Counted from the first letter of the stretch, positions 37,692 to 47,018 are shown. The stretch is DNA of 64,000 nucleotides from AP-15 sp963702685 (GCA_963702685.1 CAVPDQ010000009.1:372001-436000); one strand, 5' to 3'. Program-made: numbers and translations. The notes: a model not told the origin generated them from the letters alone.

Positions 37692-38732
37692 ATGCCGGTC
37701 GAGCGCCAGTCCACAATAATTCGCCTCGCCGACGGGCTGCCGACCGGCAGCTTCGCCTTTGTCATGGCGACCGGGATCGTGTCGATCGCCGCCAATCTCG
37801 TCGGCTTTGGCGGGATTGCCCGGTTGCTGATGGCCATCAACCTCGTCGCCTTTGCGGGCTTGTGGGTTTTGACGTTGCTGCGCTTGGCCTGTCGCCTGCC
37901 GGCCGTGATCGACGATTTCTGCGACTGCCGCAAGGCGCCGGGTTTTCTGACGATTGTCGCCGGCACCAATGTCGTCGGTGACCAGATTTCGCTGCTGACC
38001 TCGCAGCAAGGCGTCGCCGCTGCATTGTGGCTGGGCGGGACGGCTTTGTGGATCGGCCTGATTTATTGCTTCTTTGGCGTAGCGACGGCGCGGGTGGCAA
38101 AACCGTTGCTCGCCGATGGATTTGACGGCAGCTGGCTGCTGATTACCGTCGCCACCGAATCGGCCGCGGTCCTCGGCGTCCAAACTGCCGGCCAATTCCC
38201 GTCGCCGATGCCGGTTGTGCTCGCCAGCCTGGCGCTGTGGCTGCTGGGCGGCGCGCTCTATCTCGTCTTTATCACCCTCATTCTCTACCGCTGGCTGTTC
38301 CGGCCGATGGCCCCCGCGGCGCTCAACCCGACCTACTGGATCAATATGGGGGCGGCGGCGATTACGACGCTCGCCGGCGCGCGGCTCGCCGGTGCGGTCC
38401 TAGCCTACCCGGCGCTGGCCGAGCTGCACGGCTATATCGTCGCCGAGACCATGCTGTTCTGGTCGATCGCCAGCTGGTGGATCCCGCTCTTGGCCGCGAT
38501 CATGATTTGGCGCCACCGCCAGGGTGGATTGAGGTTGTCGCGGCCGTTCGAATACTGGTCGATGGTGTTCCCTCTCGGCATGTACGCGGCCGCGACCTCC
38601 AGCTTTATCCCGCTCGTCGGCGCCGGATTTCTCGAATTTCTGCCGCACCTGTTCTTTTGGCTGGCGTTCGTCGCTTGGTGCGCCACCGCGCTCGCCAGCC
38701 TCGGGCAGCTGAGGGGGGATGCGAGGCGTTAG
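37692..38732 (+). CDS. TDT-family transporter (TehA/Mae1-like)
   Basis: The 346-residue integral membrane protein has about ten hydrophobic segments. The first block, LPTGSFAFVMATGIVSIAA, is characteristic of the tellurite-resistance/dicarboxylate transporter family, with later YWSMVFPLGMYAAAT. Members are anion channels or C4-dicarboxylate exporters; the substrate here is unknown. The gap at 37510-37691 holds no recognisable feature. Confidence 0.85.
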   Translation: MPVERQSTIIRLADGLPTGSFAFVMATGIVSIAANLVGFGGIARLLMAINLVAFAGLWVLTLLRLACRLPAVIDDFCDCRKAPGFLTIVAGTNVVGDQISLLTSQQGVAAALWLGGTALWIGLIYCFFGVATARVAKPLLADGFDGSWLLITVATESAAVLGVQTAGQFPSPMPVVLASLALWLLGGALYLVFITLILYRWLFRPMAPAALNPTYWINMGAAAITTLAGARLAGAVLAYPALAELHGYIVAETMLFWSIASWWIPLLAAIMIWRHRQGGLRLSRPFEYWSMVFPLGMYAAATSSFIPLVGAGFLEFLPHLFFWLAFVAWCATALASLGQLRGDARR

Positions 38733-38796
38733 ACCCCGGCCGCTTTGCGAGCTACATCTGAACCCGTTGACGGGATGGCCGAGCGGGGAATGGGCG

Positions 38797-40275
38797 ATGA
38801 GAAGAGGGGCCGATTATCGGCGGGCCTTGCGCGACGGCCGCCGCGTCTGGGTCATGGGCGAGGGCTTGATCGACGACGTCACCACCCATCCTGCCACCCG
38901 TGCGATGGTCGAGGAATACGTCGCCTGGTACGATCGGCATCTCGACCCCGCCTGGGCCGACACGGCGCTCCGCCCCGCCGACGGCACCCCCTGGGCCTAT
39001 GTCGTGCCCAAAAGTGCCGCCGACCTCGGCGGCATGGGCCGGTTCTTTTCGGCAACCACCTTTTTGAGCGCCGGCAACATCACGCATACCCCCTGCTATG
39101 GCCATATGATCGCGCTCGGCGTCGAGGCCTCGGCGCGCGAGCAGGAGGTCTCCGCCGAGCAGGCCGAGAACGCCGCCCGCTACCGCGCGATGATCGCCGA
39201 TACCGGCCGGTTTCTGACGTTTTGCGGCGGCGGCCCGACGATCGGCTATCGCATGCGCGAGGACCCGGCCGAGCGCGCGGCCTTGCGGATCGTGCGCGAA
39301 ACCGATGCCGGGCTCGTGATCCGCGGCAAGATCGGCATGCATACGAGCCCGGCCTATGCCGAGGACCTCTATGTCGGCAGCGTCTCCGGGCTCCAGATCG
39401 ACGGCCGCTATGTGACCTTTATCGTGCCGGTTGCGGCCAAGGGTGTGACCGTGCTGTGCCGCAAGGCCGCGGCGCGCGACAAGAACCCGTTTGTGGCGCC
39501 GCTGTCGAGCCGGTTCGACGAGCTCGACGGCCAGATGTGGCTCGACGACGTGATGGTGCCGTGGGAGAGCGTGTTCTTTCTCGGCCAGTCGCCGGAGCCG
39601 GTGGTGCGCTGGTTGATTTGGCATCACCTCTATGGCTGGCTCGCCAAGGCGGAATTCACCCTGGGGCTCGCTTTGGCGCTGTCGCATGCGATGGGGCTCG
39701 CCCGGCATGAGCAGACGATCGGCTATCTCGTCGATCTCGTCGTCGAGGTGCAGACCGTCAGGAGCTGCCTCACCGCCGCCGAACGCGACCCGCGCTTTTC
39801 GGCCGACGGCTATTGCGTGCCGAACCACGCTCATCTCGCCGCCGGCGGGCTTGCGATCCTGCGCGCTCGCCCGCGCATGGCCGAGATCCTGCGCATCGTG
39901 CCGGGCTCGTCCTTGGTCGTAGCACCCTCCGACCGCGACCTCGCCGACCCCGAAATCGCTGCCGGCCTCGCCGAATCGTTTGGCGGCGGCGGCTACACCG
40001 CGCTGCAGCGCGTGGCGCTCCTGCAAATGGCCTGGGACCACGTCTCCTCGGCGCTCGACGGCCGCGAATCGGCGTTCGAGCTGCACGCGAGCGGCGGCAT
40101 CCCGGCGTGGCGCGGCCGATTGCGCCACAATTTCGAGAGCTACAACGACCTCGCCAACCGCGTCGCCCAATCGCTCGCGGTCCCGATGCCCGAGATCGAC
40201 CTCGATCACCTGCGCGAAGTCCCCTGGTCCCCCCGCCGCCAGGTCGTGCCCGCGGCCGCGAGCGGCAAGGAATAG
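38797..40275 (+). CDS. 4-hydroxyphenylacetate 3-hydroxylase (HpaB) family oxygenase
   Basis: The 492-residue protein belongs to the FADH2-dependent HpaB-type monooxygenases and related dehydratases. Recognisable blocks include ALRDGRRVWVMGEGL, KIGMHTSPAYAEDLYVG, DKNPFVAPLSSRFDE, VPWESVFFLG and a C-terminal FGGGGYTALQRVALLQMAWD. The substrate is probably aromatic but unassigned, and a reductase partner is not nearby. The ATG at 38797 follows gcgggg. The longer frame from 38719 would overlap the transporter gene. Confidence 0.82.
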   Translation: MRRGADYRRALRDGRRVWVMGEGLIDDVTTHPATRAMVEEYVAWYDRHLDPAWADTALRPADGTPWAYVVPKSAADLGGMGRFFSATTFLSAGNITHTPCYGHMIALGVEASAREQEVSAEQAENAARYRAMIADTGRFLTFCGGGPTIGYRMREDPAERAALRIVRETDAGLVIRGKIGMHTSPAYAEDLYVGSVSGLQIDGRYVTFIVPVAAKGVTVLCRKAAARDKNPFVAPLSSRFDELDGQMWLDDVMVPWESVFFLGQSPEPVVRWLIWHHLYGWLAKAEFTLGLALALSHAMGLARHEQTIGYLVDLVVEVQTVRSCLTAAERDPRFSADGYCVPNHAHLAAGGLAILRARPRMAEILRIVPGSSLVVAPSDRDLADPEIAAGLAESFGGGGYTALQRVALLQMAWDHVSSALDGRESAFELHASGGIPAWRGRLRHNFESYNDLANRVAQSLAVPMPEIDLDHLREVPWSPRRQVVPAAASGKE

Positions 40276-40470
40276 CGCCGCGGCAGCCGCGGCGCCGAGC
40301 CGGCCCGTAGAGCGTACCGGTGATGGCGTTGCTGTCGCCAGTGGCGTAACCGCCGACCGTCGCGCGAGAGAACGCACCGGTTTCGTGCGTCGACCAGATG
40401 GCGATTGGCGGCGGGCTTTTTCGGGGGCCGGCCCTATAGTGGCCACTCCGGTAAGAAGCGGAGAGGGGTC

Positions 40471-41334
40471 ATGGGGCGGATCAGGGGAAGGTGGCGGTGC
40501 GCTCTTGCGATGGCGGCGGTGCTTATGCTCGGCGCCGGCGCGGCGACAGCGGCGACGCTCGACCGGATCCGCCAGGACAAGACGATCCGCATCGCCTATC
40601 GCGACGATGCGCCGCCGTTTTCATTCAAAGGAAAGGGCGGGCAGCCGGCGGGGTTTATGGTCGAGCTGTGCGGCGCGGTGGCGAAGCAGCTGGCCGAGCA
40701 GCTCGGTCTGCCGCCGCTTCAAATCGCCTATGTGACGGTGACCGCGGCCGACCGGTTCGACGCGATCGCGCAAGGCAAGGCCGATCTGCTGTGCGAGCCG
40801 ACGACGCAGACCTTGTCGCGGCGCAAGACCGTCGATTTCTCGCTGCCGACCTTTGTCGACGGTGCCGGGCTGATGATCCGCGCCGACGGCCCGAAGAACA
40901 TCAAGGCCCTGGCCGGCAAGAAGATTGGCGTGCTCGCTGGCACCACGACCGAGGAAGAGCTGAAGAACTCGCTGAAGGATGCCGGCATCACCGCCGAGGT
41001 GGCGCCCGCCAAGACCCATGAGGAAGGCTTGGCGATGCTCGACGACGGCAAGGTCGCGGCCTATTTCGCCGACCGGGCGATCCTGGTGTTCCTGGCTCAG
41101 CAGAGTGCGGCGCCGGGCAAGCTCTTGCTCGCGGACAATTATCTGACGGTCGAGCCCTATGCGCTGGCCTTGCCGCATGGCGACGAAGACTTCCGGCTGG
41201 CGGTCGACCGCGCGCTCAGCCGCATCTACAGCTCCGGCGAAATCGCCACGATCTTCAAAGGCACCTTCGGAGCCAAGAGCAAGCCGACCCTGATCCTGCA
41301 AACCCTCTATCTGGTCTCCACCTTGCCCGAGTGA
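40471..41334 (+). CDS. Periplasmic solute-binding protein (amino-acid type, PBP2 fold)
   Basis: A signal peptide (CALAMAAVLMLGAGAATA) leads a 287-residue family 3 binding protein: TIRIAYRDDAPPFSFKG, GFMVELCGAVAKQLAEQLG, FDAIAQGKADLLCEPTTQT, then AGKKIGVLAGTTTEEELK and VEPYALALPHGDEDF. Transport genes are absent nearby, so it may serve a distant ABC system or a sensor. A gagagggg lies two bases before the ATG. Confidence 0.88.
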   Translation: MGRIRGRWRCALAMAAVLMLGAGAATAATLDRIRQDKTIRIAYRDDAPPFSFKGKGGQPAGFMVELCGAVAKQLAEQLGLPPLQIAYVTVTAADRFDAIAQGKADLLCEPTTQTLSRRKTVDFSLPTFVDGAGLMIRADGPKNIKALAGKKIGVLAGTTTEEELKNSLKDAGITAEVAPAKTHEEGLAMLDDGKVAAYFADRAILVFLAQQSAAPGKLLLADNYLTVEPYALALPHGDEDFRLAVDRALSRIYSSGEIATIFKGTFGAKSKPTLILQTLYLVSTLPE

Positions 41335-41369
41335 GCGCGCAAACGGCAGTCCTGCCGGTCTGGCGTAAG

Positions 41370-41547
41370 CTTAATGCGAGATTCGATCAGGTTGCATCAG
41401 CCCGTCAGCCCCCCTCACCCTTCCCTCTCCCCCCAATTGGGAGGAGAGGGTTGCGGAGGGTTGGCGAGGCATCCCCGAGCCTTACCCGAATCCCCGGGTC
41501 GAGCCCGAGGAGGGTGAGGGGGCTCCACCTAATCGGATCATGCTTTA
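41370..41547. mobile_element. MITE-like element between the binding-protein and cfa genes
   Basis: Imperfect terminal repeats AATGCGAGATTCGATCAGGT (left) and AAAGCATGATCCGATTAGGT (complement of the right end) agree at 15 of 20 positions. G/C-rich pairing arms lie inside (cccctcacccttccctctcc against gagggtgaggggg). It encodes nothing. Its right end forms the TAA stop of the cfa gene. Confidence 0.6.
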
Positions 41548-42771
41548 GGCGGCGCGGTCGGCGGTGGTGCTGTGCGCGCGCTCCCAATCGAGCATGTAGT
41601 CACGGGTCAGCGGCACGGTCTCGACCGCCTTGGCGAGCTGCATCTGAAAGACCAAAAGGCCGCCGCGGCGAAACCCGACCTCCGAGCCGACCAGGTACAT
41701 TTCCCACATCCGGCAGAAGCGCTCGTCATAGATCGCGGCGATCCGGTCGCGGTTGCGCTCGAAGCGGTGCCGCCACGCCCGCAAGGTCCGGGCGTAATGC
41801 AGGCGAAGAATCTCGATGTCGGTGATCCACAGCCGTTCGCGCTCGACCACCGGCGTCACCTCGGACAATGCCGGCACATAGCCGCCGGGGAAGATGTATT
41901 TGCGGACCCACGGATTGGTCGTGCCCGGCCCGTCCATGCGGCCGATCGCATGCAGCAACGCGACACCGTTCGGCGCCAGCAGCGACCCCAGCCGGGCAAA
42001 GAACGCCGGATAGTGGTTGACCCCGACATGCTCGAACATGCCGACCGAAACGATCCGGTCGTACTCTCCGCGCTCCTCGCGATAGTCCCGCAGGTGAAAC
42101 CGGACCCGGTCGGCGAGCCCGCTCGCCGCAGCGCGCTGGACCGAGACCTTGTGCTGCTCGGCCGAGAGGGTGAGCCCGGTCACATCGGCCCCGCATTCGC
42201 CGGCGAGATAAAGGGCGAGGCCGCCCCATCCCGAGCCGATGTCGAGCACCTTCTGCCCCGGCTGGATCATCAGCTTGGCCGCGATGTGCCGCTTTTTGTC
42301 GAGCTGGGCGGTGTCGAGGTCGTCGTTGCCGTCACGGAAATAGGCGCAGGAATATTGCCGGTCGCGGTCGAGAAACAGCTCGTAAAGCTGGTCCGACAAA
42401 TCATAGTGGTGGGCGACGTTGCGCCGGGCGCGGCCGAGCGGGTTGTATTGATGGAGCCGGCGCCACAGCGTGTACGAGCCGTTGAGGAGACGTTCCAGCG
42501 TTCCTTTCGGCAAAGCTTCGAGATTGGCGCTCAGCAGGTCGACCACATCGTAGAGGCTGCCCTCCTCGATGGTCAGCGTCCCCGCCATGAACGCCTCGGG
42601 CAGATAGAGGCGCGGCCGGAATAAAAGCTTCCAATGCAGGGCCGGATCGTGCAGCCGGACGGTGGCGCCAGGTCCCGGCCCGCCGGCGAAACGATGCACC
42701 CTTCCGGCGGCGTCGATGAGGCGCAGCCGGCCGATGGTGATCAGTCGGTCGAACAGGCGTGCCAGCAGCAT
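41545..42771 (-). CDS. cfa: Cyclopropane-fatty-acyl-phospholipid synthase
   Basis: The 408-residue SAM-dependent enzyme adds a methylene group to unsaturated acyl chains in membrane lipids. It has an N-terminal acyl-binding domain, the motif NVAHHYDLSDQLYELFLD, the SAM site KVLDIGSGWGGLALYLA, and EHVGVNHYPAFFARL. The C-terminal region (GYVPALSEVTPVVERERLW) is complete. The stop codon comes from the end of a MITE-like element, so the original C-terminus may have differed slightly. Confidence 0.95.
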   Translation of the reverse strand: MLLARLFDRLITIGRLRLIDAAGRVHRFAGGPGPGATVRLHDPALHWKLLFRPRLYLPEAFMAGTLTIEEGSLYDVVDLLSANLEALPKGTLERLLNGSYTLWRRLHQYNPLGRARRNVAHHYDLSDQLYELFLDRDRQYSCAYFRDGNDDLDTAQLDKKRHIAAKLMIQPGQKVLDIGSGWGGLALYLAGECGADVTGLTLSAEQHKVSVQRAAASGLADRVRFHLRDYREERGEYDRIVSVGMFEHVGVNHYPAFFARLGSLLAPNGVALLHAIGRMDGPGTTNPWVRKYIFPGGYVPALSEVTPVVERERLWITDIEILRLHYARTLRAWRHRFERNRDRIAAIYDERFCRMWEMYLVGSEVGFRRGGLLVFQMQLAKAVETVPLTRDYMLDWERAHSTTADRAA

Positions 42772-42844
42772 CGTCGCAAAACCGAACGGAAACCCAGAAT
42801 CCGACTATCCACGAAGTTGCGGCGGAAACACAAGACCGACCGCT

Positions 42845-43405
42845 TTATGGGGCAGCCGCGGCGCTCTCGGCCGCGGCAGGCGCCGGCGCTTCGTCCTCGT
42901 CGTCCTCGTCGCGCTGGCGCAGCGGGTCGATGCCGCGCGCCTGCATGCCGGCCTCCTCGGCGGACTGCGCGACATTGGCGCTGACCGTGACCGAAACTTC
43001 CGGATGCAGCGCCACCCGCAGCGGGTGGATGCCGAGATTTTTGATCGGTCGGTCGAGCACGATCTGGCGCTTTTCGACGGTAAAGCCGGCTGCGGTCACC
43101 GCCTCGGCGATGTCGCGCGCCGACACCGAGCCGTAAAGCTGCCCGCTTTCGCCAGCCTGGCGCACGATGACGACGCTCAACCCTTCGAGCTTTTCGCCGA
43201 CCTGCGTCGCTTCGCCGCGGCGGTGCAGATTGGTGGCTTCGAGCTGGGCGCGCTGGCTCTCGAAATAGGCGATATTTTCCTTGGTCGCGCGCAACGCCTT
43301 TTTTTGCGGCAACAGATAATTCCTGGCGAAGCCCGGCTTCACGTTGACGAGCTGGCCCATCTGGCCGACCTTTTCGACGCGCTCGAGCAGGATCAATTCA
43401 ACCAT
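42845..43405 (-). CDS. rplI: 50S ribosomal protein L9
   Basis: The 186-residue L9 has the N-terminal 23S rRNA-binding domain (VELILLERVEKVGQMGQLVN, then GFARNYLLPQKKALRAT), the connecting helix and the C-terminal domain (GQLYGSVSARDIAEAV, RPIKNLGIHPLRVALHPEV). An acidic Ala/Pro tail of about 25 residues is added, common in alphaproteobacteria. The ATG at 43405 is preferred to one two codons earlier, because aaggga lies six bases upstream of it. It is the last gene of the rpsF-rpsR-DUF2232-rplI group. Confidence 0.97.
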   Translation of the reverse strand: MVELILLERVEKVGQMGQLVNVKPGFARNYLLPQKKALRATKENIAYFESQRAQLEATNLHRRGEATQVGEKLEGLSVVIVRQAGESGQLYGSVSARDIAEAVTAAGFTVEKRQIVLDRPIKNLGIHPLRVALHPEVSVTVSANVAQSAEEAGMQARGIDPLRQRDEDDEDEAPAPAAAESAAAAP

Positions 43406-43407
43406 CG

Positions 43408-44343
43408 TCATTCCCTTCGCATGATCGGGGCCAAGGCCCAGCGGCGCCGCAGGCCCAGCACCGAATCGGCAATCCCCAGAACTGCGACCAGCAAAAGCGG
43501 CCAGCCTAGCAGTCCGGTCAACACATAAAATATGGCCAGCGGCAGCGCCGGCCGCTGCAACCGCCGGGCCAGCGCGTGCAGCACCGCCAATCCGGCGAGG
43601 CAAAACGGCACGCCGAGCGCGATCAGCACATTGACGCCGAGAAAGCGCGTGATGCCGCCGAATGCCGCGGCGGCGCCGGCGACCGGGACGAGCACCGGAA
43701 CCCATAGCGGCAGGCTCAGCAGAGCGAGGTCCGGGGAGGGTCGCCAAGCGGCGCCGAACCGGGCCAGCACGCCTTGCGCGAGCACGCCGTTGCTGAGGGT
43801 CATCACCATCCAAGAAACGGCGACGATGCCGGGCATGATCCCTGCGACAAAATCGACAAAGCTGTTTCCTTCGGCCTGGTTCTGTTCGCCGAGGTGGGAG
43901 ACCGCCGGCCCCAGCGCCGTGTGCAGCAAGCTGCGGATGCCGTCCGGGCCGCCGAGCAAAACGACAACCGCCGCCAGGGTCGCCAGACCGAGCGCGGTCA
44001 GCCAGGCGGCAAGCAATCCCGGCGGATACCATTCCGTGGCGCCGTCGGCTTGCCGCCGCGCGAGCAGCGCCTGCCGCGCCAGGAGCGCCACCGGAACGGC
44101 GTAGAGCGCGGCAAAGAGCGAAGCGGCGACGACCCCGCCGATCGCCAACACCAGCACGGTCGCGCCCAGCCCGGCCAGCATCGACGCACCCGCCCCGAGC
44201 CACAACCCTGCGGCAAACAGCGGCAGCTGCGCCAAATAGACAAAGATCACAGTGCCGGGGGAGCCGCTCAGCATCGCCAGGAAACAGCCCGCGCCGAGCG
44301 CGCCCGCCGCGAGCCCGAGCGCGACGGTCCCGGCTCGGCCCAT
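43408..44343 (-). CDS. DUF2232 membrane protein
   Basis: The 311-residue protein has about eight hydrophobic segments (LGLAAGALGAGCFLAMLSG, ATVLVLAIGGVVAASLFAAL, and so on) and the block GIMPGIVAVSWMVMTLSNG. It corresponds to the YybS-like DUF2232 proteins that sit between rpsR and rplI in alphaproteobacteria. Function is not known. It is two bases from rplI and about 30 bases from rpsR, so it is part of the ribosomal operon. Confidence 0.88.
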   Translation of the reverse strand: MGRAGTVALGLAAGALGAGCFLAMLSGSPGTVIFVYLAQLPLFAAGLWLGAGASMLAGLGATVLVLAIGGVVAASLFAALYAVPVALLARQALLARRQADGATEWYPPGLLAAWLTALGLATLAAVVVLLGGPDGIRSLLHTALGPAVSHLGEQNQAEGNSFVDFVAGIMPGIVAVSWMVMTLSNGVLAQGVLARFGAAWRPSPDLALLSLPLWVPVLVPVAGAAAAFGGITRFLGVNVLIALGVPFCLAGLAVLHALARRLQRPALPLAIFYVLTGLLGWPLLLVAVLGIADSVLGLRRRWALAPIMRRE

Positions 44344-44372
44344 GCCCGGCCCCGGCCCGGCCGGCGCTGCCG

Positions 44373-44639
44373 CTATTTCACCATATAAGGCAGCAGGCCG
44401 AGAAACCGCGCGCGCTTGATCGCCTGGGCCAGCTCGCGCTGCCTCTTGGTCGAGACCGCGGTGATCCGGCTCGGCACGATCTTGCCGCGCTCCGAAACAA
44501 AGCGCTGCAAAAGCTTGACGTCCTTGTAGTCGATCTTGGGCGCGTTCGGCCCGGAGAACGGGCAGGATTTGCGCCGGCGAAAAAACGGCCGGCGGGCCGC
44601 CGCCGAACGCCCCGAGCCACCACCCGATTGGCTTTCCAT
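44373..44639 (-). CDS. rpsR: 30S ribosomal protein S18
   Basis: The 88-residue S18 has FFRRRKSCPFSGPNAPKIDY, FVSERGKIVPSRITAVSTKR, then QRELAQAIKRARFLGLLPY. It retains a Cys in the KSCPF segment. The ATG at 44639 follows ggagg-cttgacg. It is almost directly joined to rpsF. S6 and S18 bind each other on the 30S platform, which fits this gene order. Confidence 0.98.
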   Translation of the reverse strand: MESQSGGGSGRSAAARRPFFRRRKSCPFSGPNAPKIDYKDVKLLQRFVSERGKIVPSRITAVSTKRQRELAQAIKRARFLGLLPYMVK

Positions 44640-44641
44640 CG

Positions 44642-45091
44642 TCAAGCCTCCGCCGCTGCGGCAACCGGCTGCTCGGCGCGCTCCGGCGCCGGCGGGCGTT
44701 CGGCCGCGGCCTCGCGCGGCTCGCCGTAGCGCTCGCGATCGCCGCGCCGCGGCCGGTCTTCGCGGCTGCCGCGGCTCTGCATGATCGCCGAGGCCCCTTC
44801 CTCATGCGCCTTGACCCGGATCGTCAGGTAGCGCAGCACGTCCTCGTTGATCCGCATGGTCCGCTCGAGCTCGGCCACCGCCGCCGGCGGCGCGTCGAGA
44901 TTGAACAGCACATAATGACCCTTGCGATTCTTCCGCATGCGATAGGCGAGGTTGCGCAGGCCCCAATATTCGCGCTTCTTGATTTCGCCGCCATTGTCGG
45001 CGACGAGCTGGGCAAAGCCGTCGGCGAGGGCGTCGACCTGGGCGCCGGAAATGTCCTGGCGCGCGATAAATACATTCTCGTACAAAGGCAT
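44642..45091 (-). CDS. rpsF: 30S ribosomal protein S6
   Basis: The 149-residue S6 has PLYENVFIARQDISGAQVDA, KREYWGLRNLAYRMRKNRKG and HYVLFNLDAPPAAVAELER. A long Arg/Glu/Ala-rich tail follows the conserved 100 residues, as in other alphaproteobacteria. It is the first gene of the operon. A possible promoter lies about 80-105 bases upstream (TTGTGC, 16 bases, TATAGT). Confidence 0.98.
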   Translation of the reverse strand: MPLYENVFIARQDISGAQVDALADGFAQLVADNGGEIKKREYWGLRNLAYRMRKNRKGHYVLFNLDAPPAAVAELERTMRINEDVLRYLTIRVKAHEEGASAIMQSRGSREDRPRRGDRERYGEPREAAAERPPAPERAEQPVAAAAEA

Positions 45092-45169
45092 GTCGCGACG
45101 TGTTCCTTATGGATGCGGCCGCTGCCGGCAGATGCGCATCGGCCGCGCCCGAGGCCTGTGGCTGGCTGG

Positions 45170-45197
45170 ACTATACTGAAATCCGGCGAGGGCACAA
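45170..45197 (-). promoter_or_regulatory. Candidate promoter of the rpsF operon
   Basis: On the minus strand TTGTGC and TATAGT are separated by 16 bases, in the divergent gap between rpsF and fabD. The -10 box is about 80 bases before the rpsF start. It is a moderate sigma-70-type match. Confidence 0.4.
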
Positions 45198-45222
45198 GCC
45201 GGGCCGGGCGCCGAGGCCGTTC

Positions 45223-45250
45223 TTGACACCGGTTGCAGCCTCTTTATGAA
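45223..45250 (+). promoter_or_regulatory. Candidate promoter of the fabD operon
   Basis: TTGACA (45223-45228), 16 bases, TATGAA (45245-45250). The -35 box is perfect for sigma-70. The expected start of transcription lies about 55 bases before the fabD ATG. It points away from the candidate rpsF promoter in the same gap. Confidence 0.55.
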
Positions 45251-45313
45251 GACAGCCTCCGGCCCATGCTCGGGACCGGCTTCGCACGCTTGGGGAGGGG
45301 GCAGGCGTCCGAG

Positions 45314-46255
45314 ATGAAACGCGCATTGATATTTCCGGGTCAAGGCTCGCAGGCGGTCGGCATGGGGCGCAGCCTCGCCGATGCATTTTCGGTGGCACGC
45401 TGGCTCTTCCAGGAAATCGACGAGGCGCTGGGCCAGAAGCTGTCGCGGTTGATGTTCGAGGGGCCGGACGACGAGCTGACCCTGACCGAAAACGCCCAGC
45501 CGGCGCTGATGGCGGCGAGCCTGGCGGCGATGCGGGTCCTCGAATCCGAGGGCGGGCTGGTGCTCGGCCGCGACGTCGCCTATGTCGCCGGCCATTCGCT
45601 CGGCGAATATTCGGCGTTGGCGGCGGCCGGCGGGGTCGCGGTGACGGACGCCGCGCGGCTCCTGAAGCTGCGCGGACAAGCCATGCAAAAAGCGGTGCCG
45701 CCCGGCGAGGGGGCGATGGCGGCGCTGCTCGGCCTCGATGTCGAGGCGGCGCGCGCGGTCGCCGCCGAGGCGGCGCAGGCTGAAATTTGCGTGGTCGCCA
45801 ACGACAACGCGCCGGGCCAGGTGGTGGTCAGCGGCCATCGCGCCGCGGTCGAGCGCGCTGCTGCGATCGCTCGCGGACGCGGCGCGCGGCGCTCGATTTT
45901 GCTGCCGGTCAGCGCGCCTTTTCATTCGCCGTTGATGGCGCCCGCAGCCGTGAGGATGGTGCAGGCGCTCGATGCCGCCGCGCTCGCCGCGCCGCTGGTG
46001 CCGCTCGTCGCCAATGTTTCGGCCGGCGCGACGCGCAATCCCATCGAGATCGAGCGTCTCCTCGTCGAGCAGGTGACGGCAATGGTGCGGTGGCGCGAAA
46101 GCGTGCTGCTGCTCGCGGCGAGCGGGGTGGAGGAGGTGGTCGAGATCGGCGCCGGACGCGTGCTCGCCGGTCTCGTCAAGCGCACCGTCCCGGAGCTCGC
46201 GACGCGTTCGGTCGGCACCGCGGCCGAGCTCGAAACCTTTATGAAAGACCTCTGA
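45314..46255 (+). CDS. fabD: Malonyl-CoA:acyl carrier protein transacylase
   Basis: The 313-residue enzyme transfers malonyl from CoA to ACP for fatty acid synthesis. It has ALIFPGQGSQAVGMG, the catalytic Ser in VAGHSLGEYSALAAAG and the His in LPVSAPFHSPLMAPA. It is the first of fabD-fabG-acpP-fabF, all in order for the same pathway. The ATG at 45314 begins directly at the conserved MKRALIFPGQ. Confidence 0.97.
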   Translation: MKRALIFPGQGSQAVGMGRSLADAFSVARWLFQEIDEALGQKLSRLMFEGPDDELTLTENAQPALMAASLAAMRVLESEGGLVLGRDVAYVAGHSLGEYSALAAAGGVAVTDAARLLKLRGQAMQKAVPPGEGAMAALLGLDVEAARAVAAEAAQAEICVVANDNAPGQVVVSGHRAAVERAAAIARGRGARRSILLPVSAPFHSPLMAPAAVRMVQALDAAALAAPLVPLVANVSAGATRNPIEIERLLVEQVTAMVRWRESVLLLAASGVEEVVEIGAGRVLAGLVKRTVPELATRSVGTAAELETFMKDL

Positions 46256-46280
46256 GCCGGCGTTTGCCGGGAGCTTCGGG

Positions 46281-47018
46281 ATGTTCGATCTCACGGGAAG
46301 GACCGCCCTGGTCACCGGCGCATCGGGCGGGATCGGCGGTGCGATCGCACGCGCGCTCCATCGCCGCGGTGCGGCGGTGATGCTCGCCGGCACGCGGGAA
46401 AGCGCGCTGCGGGCGCTCGCCGCCGAGCTCGGTGCCGGCGCCCATATCGGCATCGGCGATCTCGCCGATCCGGCGACGCCCGAGCGTCTGGTCGCCACCG
46501 CGGAGGCGGCGCTCGGGCGGGTCGACATCCTGGTCAACAATGCCGGGCTCGCCCGCGATGCGCTGGCGCTGCGGATGAAGGACGAAGAATGGCAGACCGT
46601 CATCGACGTCGATCTGACCGCTGCCTTTCGGCTCGCCCGCAGCGCGCTGCGCGGCATGGTGCGGCGCCGGCACGGCCGGATCATCGGCGTGGCCTCGATC
46701 GTCGGCGTCGCCGGCAATCCCGGTCAGGCCAACTATGCCGCGGCCAAGGCGGCGATCATCGGCATGTCGAAATCGATCGCCGCCGAGGTCGCCGGCCGCG
46801 GCATCACCGTCAACTGTGTGGCGCCCGGCATGATCGTGACGGCGATGACCGACCGGCTGGGCGAGGCTCAGCGCGAGCGCCTCGCCGCAGCGATCCCGGC
46901 GGGCCGGTTCGGCGCTCCCGAGGACGTCGCCGCGGCGGTCGTTTATCTGGCCAGCGACGAGGCGGCCTACGTCACCGGTCAAACCTTGCACGTCAACGGC
47001 GGCATGGCCATGATATAG
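46281..47018 (+). CDS. fabG: 3-oxoacyl-ACP reductase
   Basis: The 245-residue short-chain dehydrogenase has the NADP loop ALVTGASGGIGGAIAR, NNAG in ILVNNAGLARD, the catalytic Ser in IIGVASIVGVAGNPG and YAAAKA (Tyr-x3-Lys). It reduces 3-oxoacyl-ACP in each elongation cycle. It is 25 bases downstream of fabD. Confidence 0.97.
   Translation: MFDLTGRTALVTGASGGIGGAIARALHRRGAAVMLAGTRESALRALAAELGAGAHIGIGDLADPATPERLVATAEAALGRVDILVNNAGLARDALALRMKDEEWQTVIDVDLTAAFRLARSALRGMVRRRHGRIIGVASIVGVAGNPGQANYAAAKAAIIGMSKSIAAEVAGRGITVNCVAPGMIVTAMTDRLGEAQRERLAAAIPAGRFGAPEDVAAAVVYLASDEAAYVTGQTLHVNGGMAMI

Noticed and set aside
38752..40446. Open frame of 564 codons opposite the HpaB-type gene
   Set aside because: Antisense shadow; the plus strand has the family motifs.
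45092..45313. tRNA or small RNA gene between rpsF and fabD
   Set aside because: No cloverleaf or conserved T-loop; promoter-like elements explain the gap.
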